Shown piece after piece: positions 52,303 through 60,254 of a stretch of 60,254 nt of DNA; position 1 is the stretch's first letter; the number at the start of each line of letters is the position of its first letter. This DNA comes from an uncultured Thiodictyon sp. (lineage in GTDB: Bacteria; Pseudomonadota; Gammaproteobacteria; Chromatiales; Chromatiaceae). A model generated the notes under the pieces. That model ran no database searches, had not been told where the DNA came from, and saw only the letters and a list, made by a program, of their open reading frames with translations. Position numbers and translations under genes: made by a program. The stretch spans positions 1-60,254 of the forward strand of contig NZ_CAJAXH010000308.1 of NCBI RefSeq assembly GCF_903946935.1. The letters are read 5' to 3'.

Positions 52303-54501
52303 TCACACGTTCTGCTGCCGGGTCTGCGGCAGTGCCGCCGCCGGTCCCGGCCGCCCAAACAGATAACCCTGAAAGGCGCGGCAGCCGCTCGCGATCAGAA
52401 ACGCGCGCTGGGCCGGCGTCTCTACGCCCTCGGCGATGACCGTGAGATTCAGATTGGGCGCCAGGGCCAGAATCGCGCGGATGATCGCCGCGTCGTTGGG
52501 GTTGTCGAGCGCGTCTCGGACAAAGGACTGGTCGATCTTCAACTGGTCCAGGGGCAGGCGCTTCAGGTAGCTCAGTGAGGAATACCCGGTACCGAAGTCA
52601 TCGAGTGAAAACCCCAGGCCGAGTGATTTGAGCGCGGTCATCTTGGCGATGGTGTCCGTGACGTCCTCCAGCAGCAGACTCTCGGTGAGTTCCAACTTGA
52701 GCCGGTGCGGATCGGCGCCGGACGCGGCGAGTGCCGCGCGCACCTGATCGACAAATCCCGGGTCGCGGAACTGACGGGCGCTCACATTGACCGCCAGGGT
52801 CAGGTGGGCGCGCGGCGGTTGGTGCGCCCAGGCCGCGAGTTGGGCGCAGGCGCTCTCCAGCACCCAACGGCCCAGCGGCAGGATCAGCCCGGTCTCCTCG
52901 GCCAGCGGGATGAACTCACCGGGCGCGACCAGCCCACGCTGGGGGTGCTGCCAGCGCACCAGTGCCTCGGCCCCGGTGAGGTCGCCCGCGCCGTCCACCT
53001 GGGCCTGGTAATAAAGCAGGAACTGGCCGTCCCGCAGCCCGTCGCGCAACTGAGTCTCCAAGGCACTGCGGGCCTCCAGTGCGGCCTGCATGTCGGGGTT
53101 GAAAAAACGCAGCGTGTTGCGGCCGGCCGCCTTGGCCTGGTACATGGCTAGATCGGCCTGTTTCAGCAGGTCCTCGACGGGCGTGTGGCGGTCGGCGATC
53201 AGGGCGATGCCGAGGCTGGCGGTGCTGTGACAGCGGTAACCTGCAAGTTCGTAGGGCTCATTCAGTGCGGCCAGGAGCTTGACCCCGATGCCCTGGGCCT
53301 TGGCCGCGGCCGCCTCGGTGCGTTCGCTTAAGCCCTCCAACATCACCACGAACTCATCGCCGCCCAGTCGGGCCACGGTGTCGGATTCGCGCACGCAGTC
53401 GAGCAGACGCCCGGCCACCTGCTGGAGCAGCAGGTCGCCGACGCTGTGTCCGAGCGTATCGTTCAACACCTTGAAATTGTCCAGGTCGACGAACATCAGC
53501 GCGCCCGGCCGCCGACTGTGGGCGCCGGTCTCCACCGCCCGATGCAGCCGCTCCAGCAAGCGCCGCCGATTGGGCAGCCGGGTCAGCGGATCGTAGAAGG
53601 CGAGTCGCTCGATCTGCTCCTCTGCGGCCTTGCGTTGGGTGATGTCGGTCAGGGTGACGACACTGCCGAGCTTCTCACCCAGCGGACCCACCAGGGGGCC
53701 GACGCTGACCACGAGATGGAACACCTCGCCGCGTCGCTCCAGCCTGGCCTCGACCCGGCGTTGCTCCCCGACCCTGAGTAGATCCGCGAGCGAAACGCCC
53801 GCGCCGTCGGGTTGTTCCAAGGGGAAGACACGCTCGAACGGCTGATCGAGCGGGTCCTCGCCGCACAGCCGGTACGCCACCGCGCTGGCGCGAATGATCC
53901 GTGCGGCATTGTCGCAGACCACAATGGCCTCGGCGGTCTGGTCGAGGATCAGGCGTGCCAGCCTTTCTGCGGCCAGGATCGCCTCGCTCCGTTTCTGCTC
54001 AGTCAGATCGGTGGCAACCAGGCAAAATGAGCCCAGCACCTCGCCGACCAGCAGGTAACTCACCGAGAGATAACAGGGGACACCGGTCCCGTCGCTGGCC
54101 CTCAGGGTGAGCTCCATGCGCTGGCGGCTGGGTGCGCGCGTGCGGTTGAGCAAGGCCCGGAACGGGGCCGCGTCGGCGGGTGCGATCCAGCGGTCGCAGG
54201 CGGAACCGATCACCTGTTCGAGGGGGGTCTTGAGCATTTCGGCCAGACGCCGGTTGGCGTAATAGATCACCCCCTGCGCGGTGAGGATGAGCGCCCCTTC
54301 GCTCATGTCCTCGACCAGTACCCGGTAGGGATAGTCGGCGCCCTGGAGGGTAAAGACCTGGTCGCCGTCGCTGCCGGAGACGACTAAGGCATCCACCTCG
54401 CCATTGCGGATGGCGCGCAGGGTCTCCTCGGCCTCCGCCAGGCGGGCGCGCAGGGCGGCGTTCTCGGCGGCCAAGGTGTCCAATGCGAGTGTTTGCGTCA
54501 C
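52303..54501 (-). CDS. PAS-PAS-GGDEF-EAL cyclic-di-GMP signalling protein
   Basis: 732 residues, soluble. An N-terminal coiled coil (TLAAENAALRARLAEAEETL) precedes two PAS domains (about 70-180 and 185-305). The GGDEF domain has GGDEF in LARLGGDEFVVML and an RxxD inhibitory site (RESD). The EAL domain has GAEALVRWQHPQRG and DDFGTGYSSLSYLKRLPLDQ with the catalytic acidic residues, so both cyclase and phosphodiesterase are predicted active. It directly follows the kaiC-kaiB-kaiB genes, one base after kaiB, so it is probably an output partner of that operon (inference). Confidence 0.93.
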   Translation of the reverse strand: MTQTLALDTLAAENAALRARLAEAEETLRAIRNGEVDALVVSGSDGDQVFTLQGADYPYRVLVEDMSEGALILTAQGVIYYANRRLAEMLKTPLEQVIGSACDRWIAPADAAPFRALLNRTRAPSRQRMELTLRASDGTGVPCYLSVSYLLVGEVLGSFCLVATDLTEQKRSEAILAAERLARLILDQTAEAIVVCDNAARIIRASAVAYRLCGEDPLDQPFERVFPLEQPDGAGVSLADLLRVGEQRRVEARLERRGEVFHLVVSVGPLVGPLGEKLGSVVTLTDITQRKAAEEQIERLAFYDPLTRLPNRRRLLERLHRAVETGAHSRRPGALMFVDLDNFKVLNDTLGHSVGDLLLQQVAGRLLDCVRESDTVARLGGDEFVVMLEGLSERTEAAAAKAQGIGVKLLAALNEPYELAGYRCHSTASLGIALIADRHTPVEDLLKQADLAMYQAKAAGRNTLRFFNPDMQAALEARSALETQLRDGLRDGQFLLYYQAQVDGAGDLTGAEALVRWQHPQRGLVAPGEFIPLAEETGLILPLGRWVLESACAQLAAWAHQPPRAHLTLAVNVSARQFRDPGFVDQVRAALAASGADPHRLKLELTESLLLEDVTDTIAKMTALKSLGLGFSLDDFGTGYSSLSYLKRLPLDQLKIDQSFVRDALDNPNDAAIIRAILALAPNLNLTVIAEGVETPAQRAFLIASGCRAFQGYLFGRPGPAAALPQTRQQNV

Positions 54502-54843
54502 TTACCCATGCCTGCGCAGATCCAATCCGACCAGTACGCGTTCCGTGCTCGATAGATCGCCAATGATCCGCCGTAAGGGCAGCGGCAGTTCTTTGATGAG
54601 GGTCGGTGCGGCGATGATCTGCTCGCCGTGTGCGAGTTGGGGTTGCTGATAGAGGTCGATGACCTCCAGCCGGTAACGTCCTTGCAGGTGTTCCTCGCAG
54701 ATGGTCTTGATGTTGGCGATGGCCCGCGTCGATTTCGGCGTCACGCCGGTGACATAGAGGCGCAGAACATAGGTCTGCGCCGGCTGATCGAGCCTTGGGT
54801 CGGCCGTCGTCGGGGGCGGCGTCGGGGGATTTTCGGTCGGCAT
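54502..54843 (-). CDS. kaiB: KaiB-family protein 1
   Basis: 113 residues. The core is YVLRLYVTGVTPKSTRAIAN, IKTICEEHLQGRYRLEVIDL, YQQPQLAHGEQIIAAPTLIK and ELPLPLRRIIGDLSSTERVL, all standard for KaiB. KaiB is a fold-switching thioredoxin-like protein that binds KaiC. It has a Pro/Thr-rich N-terminal extension. It is preceded by kaiB2 and kaiC and followed immediately by the GGDEF-EAL gene. Confidence 0.95.
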   Translation of the reverse strand: MPTENPPTPPPTTADPRLDQPAQTYVLRLYVTGVTPKSTRAIANIKTICEEHLQGRYRLEVIDLYQQPQLAHGEQIIAAPTLIKELPLPLRRIIGDLSSTERVLVGLDLRRHG

Positions 54844-54938
54844 GGTGACAAGGTCCTCAAGTGAGATTCGGCCTGGGCCCGGCCGCCGTCCGCGTTGCCC
54901 AGACCGGGCAGGCCCGCGGGGCGGCGGGTTGCTTGGCG

Positions 54939-55265
54939 TCAGACGCGCGGCAGTATGTCTAATCCAATGAGTACTTTATCTGTGTTTGACAGGTCGCCGA
55001 TGATCTTGCGCACCGGCTCCGGTAGCCGGCGCACCAGCGTCGGGATCGCCAGGATCTGGTCGCCCTGCGCCAGTTGCGGTTGTACTAGCAGGTCGATCAC
55101 CTCGATCCGATAGCGTCCAGCCAGGTGCTCCTGACAGATGCGCTGGAGGTTGGCAAAGGCGGTGATGGACTTTGGGGTCTGGCCGGCCACATAGAGCCGC
55201 AGGGTCCAAAACTCCGGTGTGTCAGGGGCCGGCGGCGCGCCCGGTTCGGTGGGTGGCAGGGTCAT
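54939..55265 (-). CDS. kaiB: KaiB-family protein 2
   Basis: 108 residues, about 60% identical by eye to kaiB 1 in the core: [60 protein letters not shown] and [20 protein letters not shown]. The start overlaps the end of kaiC (ATGA). A tandem kaiB pair behind kaiC is a pattern of KaiA-less bacteria. Why two are kept is unknown; they may bind different KaiC states. Confidence 0.95.
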   Translation of the reverse strand: MTLPPTEPGAPPAPDTPEFWTLRLYVAGQTPKSITAFANLQRICQEHLAGRYRIEVIDLLVQPQLAQGDQILAIPTLVRRLPEPVRKIIGDLSNTDKVLIGLDILPRV

Positions 55266-56986
55266 TGCGCGCCCTCCATCGCAGTCGGCGTCGCGGTCGC
55301 CGCATCGGCCTTGCGGCTCCAGGCCATATCCTTGCGCTCCTGTTCCAACTGCGCCTCGCGCGCCCGTTCGCGCTCGATCAGGGCCAGCGCATCGGCCTCT
55401 TGGGCAGCGAAATCCAGCCGCAGTGCGGCGATCTGTGCCTCCAGGGCCGCGCGTTTGCGCTCCAGCTCGCGTTGCCGACGGTCAATGTCTTGGCGTCGTA
55501 CCAAGTCGTCTGCCCGCTCCTGCGCCTCCTGGGCCAGCCGCGCCGAGCCGGTCAACACCCCGCCCGGACCGGCATAGACATCGCGCACCTCGACGCCTGC
55601 ATTGGTGATCAGGAACTCGCGGGTCTGGTTGGAGTGGGCCATGCCGCGCGATTTCAGGATGCTCAGGGCGCGATTACGCTCGCCGCCCGCCTCGACGGCG
55701 ACGAGCAACAGCCAGGTGTCGATCAGGGATGAAATGGCGGCATCGGTATGATCGAGCGCACTGCCGCCGGTGGTCAGACTGGTGAAGAAGCCGGTGATCT
55801 CGTTCATCTTCAGATAGTCGACCAGGCGGATCAGCATGGCCTTGACCTCGGTCTCATTGCCCGCGCTGATGAAGCTGTTCAAGGGGTCGACGACCACGAT
55901 CTGTGGTTTGAAGCGATCGATCGCCTTGTGCATGGTCGTCAGGTGCAGTTCCAGGCCGGCAAAGGTCGGGCGGACGGCCTGAAACTGGAGCAGGCCTTGC
56001 GCCACCCAGCGCCCCAGATCGATCCCGATAGAACCCATATTCCGGACGATTTGGTTGGGGGATTCCTCGAAGGCAAAATAGAGCACACGCTCGCCCCGGG
56101 CGCAGGCCGCCGCGGCAAAGTGACCGGCCAGACTGGTCTTGCCGGTCCCCGCGGTCCCGGAGGCCAGCACACTGGTGCCGCGGTAGAAGCCCGCCCCCGC
56201 CAGCATGGCGTCGAGGCGCGGGACGCCGGTGGAGACCCGTTGCGTGGAGACGTGATGGTCCAGGCCGAGTGAGGTGATGGGCAGGACTGAGATGCCATCC
56301 TCGTCGATCAGGAAGGGGTATTCGTTGGTCCCGTGGGTCGAGCCGCGGTATTTCACCACCCGCAGTCGCCGGGTCGAGATCAGGTTGACCGGGCGGTGGT
56401 CCAGCACGATCACGCAGTCCGACACGTACTCCTCCAGACCCTGACGGGTCAGTTGACCCTCGCCGCGCTCGCCGGTGATGATGGCGGTCACGCCCTTGTC
56501 CTTCAGCCAGCGGAACAGCCGGCGCAGCTCCGCGCGCAGGATCAGCGGGTTGGGCAGGCCGGCGAACAGGGTCTCGATGGTATCGAGCACGACGCGCTTG
56601 GCACCGATCTTATCGATGGCATAGCCGAGACGCACGAACAGGCCACCCAGATCGAACTCCCCGGTCTCTTCAATCTCACTGGGCTCAAGGTACACGAAAT
56701 CCAGTGCCAACTGCCCCTGTGCGACCAGTGCAGTGAGGTCGAAACCGAGTGAGGCAACGTTCTGGGTCAACTCCTGCGCCGTCTCCTCGAAGGCCATGAA
56801 CACCCCAGGTTCGTTGAAGCGGGTCGCGCCGCGCACCAGAAACTCCATACTCATCAGGGTCTTGCCACAGCCCGCGTCGCCGCAGATCAGGGTCGGCCGC
56901 CCCGTGGGCAGACCGCCGCCGGTGATCTCGTCCAGCCCATAGATGCCGGTTGGGGTCTTAGGGAGTTGTGGCCTCGATGGGTCCAT
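55262..56986 (-). CDS. kaiC: KaiC-family ATPase with C-terminal coiled-coil
   Basis: 574 residues from the ATG at 56986. Two RecA-like domains are present. CI has Walker A GDAGCGKT (36-43) and the catalytic Glu pair in [14 protein letters not shown] has GTAGTGKT (277-284) and [11 protein letters not shown]. The autophosphorylation loop [10 protein letters not shown] has Ser419-Ser420 in place of the Ser-Thr pair of cyanobacterial KaiC. The last about 95 residues, from about 480, are a long Arg/Glu/Ala-rich coiled coil ([20 protein letters not shown]) instead of the short KaiA-binding tail. No kaiA is in the window. Operon: kaiC, kaiB2, kaiB1, GGDEF-EAL. Confidence 0.95.
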   Translation of the reverse strand: MDPSRPQLPKTPTGIYGLDEITGGGLPTGRPTLICGDAGCGKTLMSMEFLVRGATRFNEPGVFMAFEETAQELTQNVASLGFDLTALVAQGQLALDFVYLEPSEIEETGEFDLGGLFVRLGYAIDKIGAKRVVLDTIETLFAGLPNPLILRAELRRLFRWLKDKGVTAIITGERGEGQLTRQGLEEYVSDCVIVLDHRPVNLISTRRLRVVKYRGSTHGTNEYPFLIDEDGISVLPITSLGLDHHVSTQRVSTGVPRLDAMLAGAGFYRGTSVLASGTAGTGKTSLAGHFAAAACARGERVLYFAFEESPNQIVRNMGSIGIDLGRWVAQGLLQFQAVRPTFAGLELHLTTMHKAIDRFKPQIVVVDPLNSFISAGNETEVKAMLIRLVDYLKMNEITGFFTSLTTGGSALDHTDAAISSLIDTWLLLVAVEAGGERNRALSILKSRGMAHSNQTREFLITNAGVEVRDVYAGPGGVLTGSARLAQEAQERADDLVRRQDIDRRQRELERKRAALEAQIAALRLDFAAQEADALALIERERAREAQLEQERKDMAWSRKADAATATPTAMEGAQ

Positions 56987-57105
56987 GTCTTGACTCCGGA
57001 GTCGTCGCTGATCGATTGCCGGGGCCGCGGGCGCGTGTGCCCGGGTCGCCGACGCGCGCCGGTGAGGATAACGCAGCGGTGCCGGCGGCGGCCAGTCGAT
57101 CATCC

Positions 57106-57662
57106 CGAATGGAGGGTGCGATAGGGCGCCTCGCCCGCGCGTTGCGTGATCTCCTGGCCCAATGTGTGGGCATGTTGGGCGGCCGTCACCAGGATATCCA
57201 AGGTGAGGGGTGAGGGCTCATTGACGATATAGGGAAGGGTCATTGCCTTTTCCATCACGGCGCGCAACGCCTGCGTATCGTCCGGGCCCAGTCCGAGTTG
57301 GCCCAAATGGACCGGGAGGCCGATCATTGCGAAAACGTCTACCTGTTTGGATTCCTCCGCGTGGCCCTGGACCACCAGTTGCGTCAGCAGTCCCAGATTT
57401 GGGTATCGACGACCACCATGGCGGGCTGTGGGGGAAACACTCAACGTCGGCGAAGACACCGGCCGGGGCATATGTCACCGACAGCGCAGCGCCGGGGGCT
57501 TCATTAACAGCCGTGCCCCATCACGTCGTTGACCGCCGGCCGAAGTGAGAATGGCGGCGCTGGCGCTCGGGACGATGGAAAGGTAGCGTCCCAGATGTTC
57601 CAATACGCCCTGGCCTGGATGTATCTGGGTGGGGCGATCAGCGCCGGAGGTGCTTGATGGGG
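57106..57662 (-). pseudogene. Decayed glycerol/iron-type alcohol dehydrogenase (GldA-like)
   Basis: Pieces of the family follow each other in order on the minus strand but in changing frames. These are ALIAPPRYIQ (N-terminus), GVLEHLGRYLSIVPSASAAI, AVNEAPGAALSVTYAPAGVF, AMVVVDTQI, and a long C-terminal piece GLLTQLVVQGHAEESKQVDV, GLPVHLGQLGLGPDDTQALR and TLPYIVNEPSPLTLDILVTA. At least two frameshifts and an internal deletion (metal-binding His region) are needed to explain this. Non-functional. The last piece alone forms an open frame to 57100 that could be mistaken for a gene. Confidence 0.72.
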
Positions 57663-57664
57663 TA

Positions 57665-58279
57665 TGTCATCTTCAGCGGCAAAAAACTCTAGGGCTGGTA
57701 GGGAAGAGACGCAGGCGTGGCTGGCGTGACCAAGGAGGCTGTTGAGGGCGAAGTGTAGACCATTTTCCGGCGTTTGGGCGAGCGCCACCGCAGGCGCCCA
57801 GCGGCCTGTGGGCACCGAGGCGGAGCGCGGTCGCAGAGGCGCGCGGCGCGCCGCTTCACCCCTGTCAACCATCGAAGGGTCGCAACCAGGACCGGTAACA
57901 GGAGACCGGGCACGGTCAGGGTGCGCAAGGACGCAGTGACAGGGGCCGAAGGACCGCGCGACAGCGATCAGGATGCAGGGCAGCTTGATGGACACGAGGC
58001 CCCAGGGATAGCAGCAGGAATACTTGCGCAGTACGCGGGCGCAACCGGATTGACGGCGGACGCGTCGCTACCGAAGGAATTTCAGCTAGGGCGGGCGCTG
58101 CTCAGAACCGCCGATAGCGTACCACCAGCCGACTGATGGAGAGTGCTGCGCTTAGGCATACAGCGCATGCACAGTAGCAGGGATCGACGGGGCCTAACGA
58201 CGCATAGTCAATCAGGTGACGGCCCCGCTCAATGCGGGGTCGCCACCGTCTTGACGTTTTGTTGGCATGTGATCGGCGT
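57665..58279. other. Gene-poor stretch
   Basis: About 600 bases without a convincing gene. Open frames on either strand (for example 57689-57928 minus and 57742-57939 plus) lack recognisable family similarity. A hairpin on the minus strand near 58225-58250 (GACCCCGC facing GCGGGGCC) could terminate the small gene at 58280-58387; there is no T-run. Confidence 0.5.
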
Positions 58280-58387
58280 TTACACGCCAGAGCCACCGAG
58301 GGCGTAGGGGACCAAGGGCACCAACATGATGCCAATGGCGAGCCACATGGCGCGGTTGCTGCGGGTACTGAGGTCTTGGTCGCTCAT
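58280..58387 (-). CDS. Possible 35-residue single-pass membrane protein
   Basis: A short frame reads MSDQDLSTRSNRAMWLAIGI followed by MLVPLVPYALGGSGV. The first 13 residues are polar, the rest one hydrophobic helix, like small subunits or regulators of membrane complexes. AAGGTGA lies 7 bases upstream of the ATG, a good ribosome site, and a hairpin follows downstream. It is too short for ordinary gene finding. No family recognised; it lies among decayed genes. Confidence 0.5.
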   Translation of the reverse strand: MSDQDLSTRSNRAMWLAIGIMLVPLVPYALGGSGV

Positions 58388-58870
58388 GATGTTCACCTTG
58401 CTTTAGATGTTTCGTTTACCGTTATCGTGTAGCACATCGGGCAGTCTGCTGAACCTGGGGGAGCGATCCACCGACGCCGTTGTGTGCCTACGGTTACGAA
58501 GATACAGACCACGCCGTTGCGCCTCCAATGGGTATTTCCGACTACAGCGATAGGTTTTCGCCTGCCCTCTGAATTAGCTGGAAAAACGACGCGCAGTGAC
58601 GCAAGTGCCCGGCCCCTGGCGCCACCTCTCGCGACCGCCGGTCGCACTTCTGCACTGCGGCCGAACCAGTCCCTCGACGCTTCGTCCTGGCCTTGGGCTC
58701 ACCGGGCCACGGCTACGCTGGCCCGCTTCCGGTGGGCTTGGCGTCCCTGTCTGAAGACCGGTCGCCATCCTGGCCACCTTCGGACCCATGGGCGGCTCGC
58801 AGTCGCTCGCCTGCCCCGCTCTGAGCGGGGCCAGGTCACCGCATAGACTCCTGTCCGTTCCGCGCTTCGG
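58388..58870. other. Intergenic stretch without recognised gene
   Basis: 480 bases. Frames on both strands (58484-58846 plus, 58574-58882 minus) are GC-rich and low-complexity, with no recognisable domain. It includes a palindrome CCCCGCTCTGAGCGGGG at about 58815 and a promoter-like region upstream of the 35-residue gene (GATAACGG near 58420 on the minus strand). It leads directly into a RAYT fragment. Confidence 0.45.
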
Positions 58871-59131
58871 TTCACTCCGCACCCGCTGTATGCCAGCCTG
58901 GGAGAAACCGACGAGGCGCGCCGCGCCGCTTATCGGGTTCTAGTCGCCACGGCGATCGCCCAAGACGTGCTGACGGAGATCCGTACCGCGACGAACGGCG
59001 GGTTTGCCTTGGGCAGCGAGCGCTTCCAGCGGGAGATCGCGGCCATCCTCGGGCGCCGGACGTGGCGCGGCCGACCGGGGCGACCGCGAGCTCCAGAGCG
59101 GGAGGCGGGGCAAATGGAACTGCCAATCTGA
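58871..59131 (+). pseudogene. C-terminal fragment of a REP-associated tyrosine transposase (RAYT)
   Basis: 86 codons in one frame read FTPHPLYASLGETDEARRAA, then YRVLVATAIAQDVLTEIRTA, TNGGFALGSERFQREIAAIL, GRRTWRGRPGRPRAPE. This is the usual C-terminal third of RAYT/IS200-like transposases (HPLYxxLG, then the LGxxxF pair and a Gly/Arg-Pro tail). The catalytic tyrosine and HUH histidines, which lie further N-terminal, are missing. RAYTs mobilise REP palindromes; several REP families exist in this window. Confidence 0.72.
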
Positions 59132-59229
59132 CGAAGAAATCGTTGTCCGTCCCCGTTTTCCCAGCTTGGTTCGTGGAAAAAGAACTTGAGCCTGGCCTCG
59201 TTGCTCCCTATCCTTACTTGCTGCGGACT

Positions 59230-59460
59230 TCACGCTGCAAACCGCTCGACGTCAATCATCCGTGCCTGATGCTGCTGACGTTCGCGAAGTTTCTCGATTT
59301 CGTGTAGTGTTTCGGAGGCGATGTATTGTTCGTGGCAAGTGCGACAAACGATCATAGGAATATCTTCAATAACCAGAAGGCCATTGCCACGACCAAAGGC
59401 TTTAGCGATCCGCTTTATTTCAGCGCGCTCACCGCAGACAGGGCAGCTTGTTTCATTCAT
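59230..59460 (-). CDS. YgiT-type zinc-finger antitoxin-like protein
   Basis: 76 residues. Two Cys pairs, SCPVCGERAEI and VCRTCHEQYI, surround a central strand segment (GLLVIEDIPMI), the YgiT/MqsA N-terminal zinc-finger fold. The MqsA helix-turn-helix half is absent, as in many YgiT-type antitoxins. It lies downstream of a DUF4258 gene with an ATGA-type overlap, the usual order for this toxin-antitoxin type. Confidence 0.88.
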   Translation of the reverse strand: MNETSCPVCGERAEIKRIAKAFGRGNGLLVIEDIPMIVCRTCHEQYIASETLHEIEKLRERQQHQARMIDVERFAA

Positions 59461-59738
59461 AGCAGATACACCGTAATGATAACCACAAGACCTTTGATCT
59501 TTGCTGCGACTTCCGCCTCGAAGCCGTCACGAGAATTGCCAAGGATCACAAATTTTCGTTCACCGCTGTCCCGGTCAGCTTCCACTCGAATGACCGAACC
59601 AGTCAAGACGATGTGCTCAATGTCCTGAACATGTAAATCATCCGCAATCATTTCGTCTAGGGCATGGTGGGTCAACACGTAGTGGCCTTCTCGCATCATG
59701 CGACGAATTGAGATCAACTCCCTCCTAGCCAAACTCAT
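59457..59738 (-). CDS. DUF4258 protein (putative toxin partner of YgiT)
   Basis: 93 residues from the ATG at 59738, preceded by GGAGGAGG; longer starts are less supported. DUF4258 features are LISIRRMMREGHYVLTHHAL with the conserved His, DEMIADDLHVQDIEHIVLTG, and RKFVILGNSRDGFEAEVAAK. DUF4258 has a RelE/barnase-like small fold. Its coupling to the YgiT zinc-finger gene suggests a toxin-antitoxin pair. Confidence 0.85.
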   Translation of the reverse strand: MSLARRELISIRRMMREGHYVLTHHALDEMIADDLHVQDIEHIVLTGSVIRVEADRDSGERKFVILGNSRDGFEAEVAAKIKGLVVIITVYLL

Positions 59739-59846
59739 TTGCCTCCTCCCCAAAAGCCCCAGTGTAACACGAGCAGAATACAATGGAATCCGAGAATCAC
59801 TGATCACTGATCCTCGAATTCGGTTTATTGCCTGGGGAACTCCGGC

Positions 59847-60038
59847 TTACTTTACAAAAACAATCCCAGCGCTGAGGGTCTTGCTCGGGTAGGCCAACGG
59901 AAAATGCACCGCACTCCACCCCAGGCCGATGGCATGACCCACTGCCCACTCCTTGTTCGTCTGGCAAAGGTTGCTGTATTGCCAACCGCTTATCTCATTC
60001 GCGATCTCGACCATGTCCTCAGTGCTGCGCCAAGCCAC
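59847..60038 (-). CDS. Small uncharacterised ORF, possibly a 5'-damaged gene
   Basis: 63 codons from a GTG at 60038: AWRSTEDMVEIANEISGWQY, SNLCQTNKEWAVGHAIGLGW, SAVHFPLAYPSKTLSAGIVF. An upstream ATG at about 60086 has a good site (GAGG) but reads MAKK and then stops at TAG, in the same frame as the downstream sequence. So this may be a gene inactivated by an early stop, or the true start is the GTG. No domain recognised. Confidence 0.4.
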   Translation of the reverse strand: MAWRSTEDMVEIANEISGWQYSNLCQTNKEWAVGHAIGLGWSAVHFPLAYPSKTLSAGIVFVK

Positions 60039-60125
60039 GCCCTGTTGGTCAGTGACTTCTGGTGGTGTAGGAAACTACTTCTTCGCCATCGGTTTTTCCT
60101 CGTGCTTCTTCGTGTGCCTCAGCCG

Positions 60126-60254
60126 TAGGGACGCCGGTTACCCGGCGCCCCCGGCGCAGTCCCGGACGTGCAGTTTTCCCGCATCCGGTTCCTCGGTTGT
60201 ACTCGCTTTCGCGCGAGCAAAGTCATGCGAACACCAGTTGTGCGGGAGGCTTCT
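60126..60254 (-). mobile_element. Probable 3' end of a group II intron (domains V-VI)
   Basis: On the minus strand a stem CCGGATGCGGG-AAAA-CTGCACGTCCGG (60159-60196) looks like domain V, with the conserved ATGCGG/CTGCACGT arms and tetraloop-like AAAA, preceded by GAGGAA rather than the usual GAGC. It is followed by a second stem, GGCGCCGGG-TAA-CCGGCGTCC, ending CCCTAC (60126), consistent with domain VI and a 3' splice site ending AC. The rest of the intron and its maturase would lie past 60254. The AGC triad appears altered, so activity is uncertain. Confidence 0.5.

Noticed and set aside
58280-58387. Light-harvesting (PufA/PufB-like) subunit for the 35-residue protein
   Set aside because: It lacks the conserved membrane histidine that binds bacteriochlorophyll.
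1-60254. tRNA or rRNA genes
   Set aside because: No cloverleaf-like segment with T-loop GTTCRANYC consensus or rRNA signature was recognised in the intergenic gaps I inspected; a covariance-model scan would be decisive.

Overview
The window looks like a chromosome segment of a GC-rich, gas-vacuolate gammaproteobacterium. It best fits a purple sulfur bacterium of the Chromatiaceae (Thiodictyon/Lamprocystis/Thiocapsa-like). Reasons: LapB, HldE, GalU, DsbA, RecG, UbiA and Cca are all of gammaproteobacterial type, there is a complete gas-vesicle cluster, a KaiA-less kaiC-kaiB-kaiB operon, and many REP-type palindromes. This is inference; no photosynthesis or rRNA gene is in the window.

Layout. 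1-1.5 kb: relic of a diversity-generating retroelement (DGR), with a 5'-truncated target gene, an internally deleted reverse transcriptase and one intact DUF1566 target gene. 1.7-9.7 kb: a secreted kelch/InlB-repeat protein, a zinc-ribbon AAA ATPase, an MFS transporter, a DedA protein and a diguanylate cyclase. 9.9-19.4 kb: hybrid histidine kinase and divergent OmpR-type regulator, yjbQ, recG, ubiA, dsbA and a DUF29 gene. 19.5-25.9 kb: an accessory island with nested palindromes and an Rpn pseudogene, a PIN-domain toxin-antitoxin pair, an EVE-HNH endonuclease coupled to a uracil-DNA-glycosylase-like protein, a two-gene unit (DUF3696 ATPase plus an uncharacterised H-A-R-Y protein), and a higBA pair. 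This is the best candidate for an undescribed defence system.

26.0-40.2 kb: the gas-vesicle region, all on the minus strand. A regulatory/GvpF-L operon (NtrC-type activator, two GvpF/L proteins, PAS histidine kinase, single-domain receiver) lies upstream of gvpA. gvpA has a near-consensus sigma-54 promoter, an upstream 18-bp perfect palindrome and a strong hairpin terminator behind it. gvpC, gvpN, two small accessory genes, gvpF, gvpG, a GvpA-like gene, gvpK, gvpJ, an unknown gene, gvpH and a CDC48-type ATPase follow, ending at a terminator. The window therefore appears to encode both the floatation organelle and the sigma-54 circuit that could control it.

40.6-52.2 kb: RND efflux pair, cca, DUF4126 and DUF2939 proteins, an mntA-hepT remnant, hldE, a small secreted protein, lapB and galU (envelope/LPS functions). 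52.3-57.0 kb: a kaiC-kaiB-kaiB operon followed by a PAS-GGDEF-EAL protein, suggesting a timing module next to c-di-GMP signalling. 57.1-60.25 kb: a decayed segment with a glycerol-dehydrogenase-like pseudogene, a possible 35-residue membrane protein, a RAYT transposase fragment, a DUF4258/YgiT toxin-antitoxin pair, and what looks like the 3' end (domains V-VI) of a group II intron entering from outside the window.
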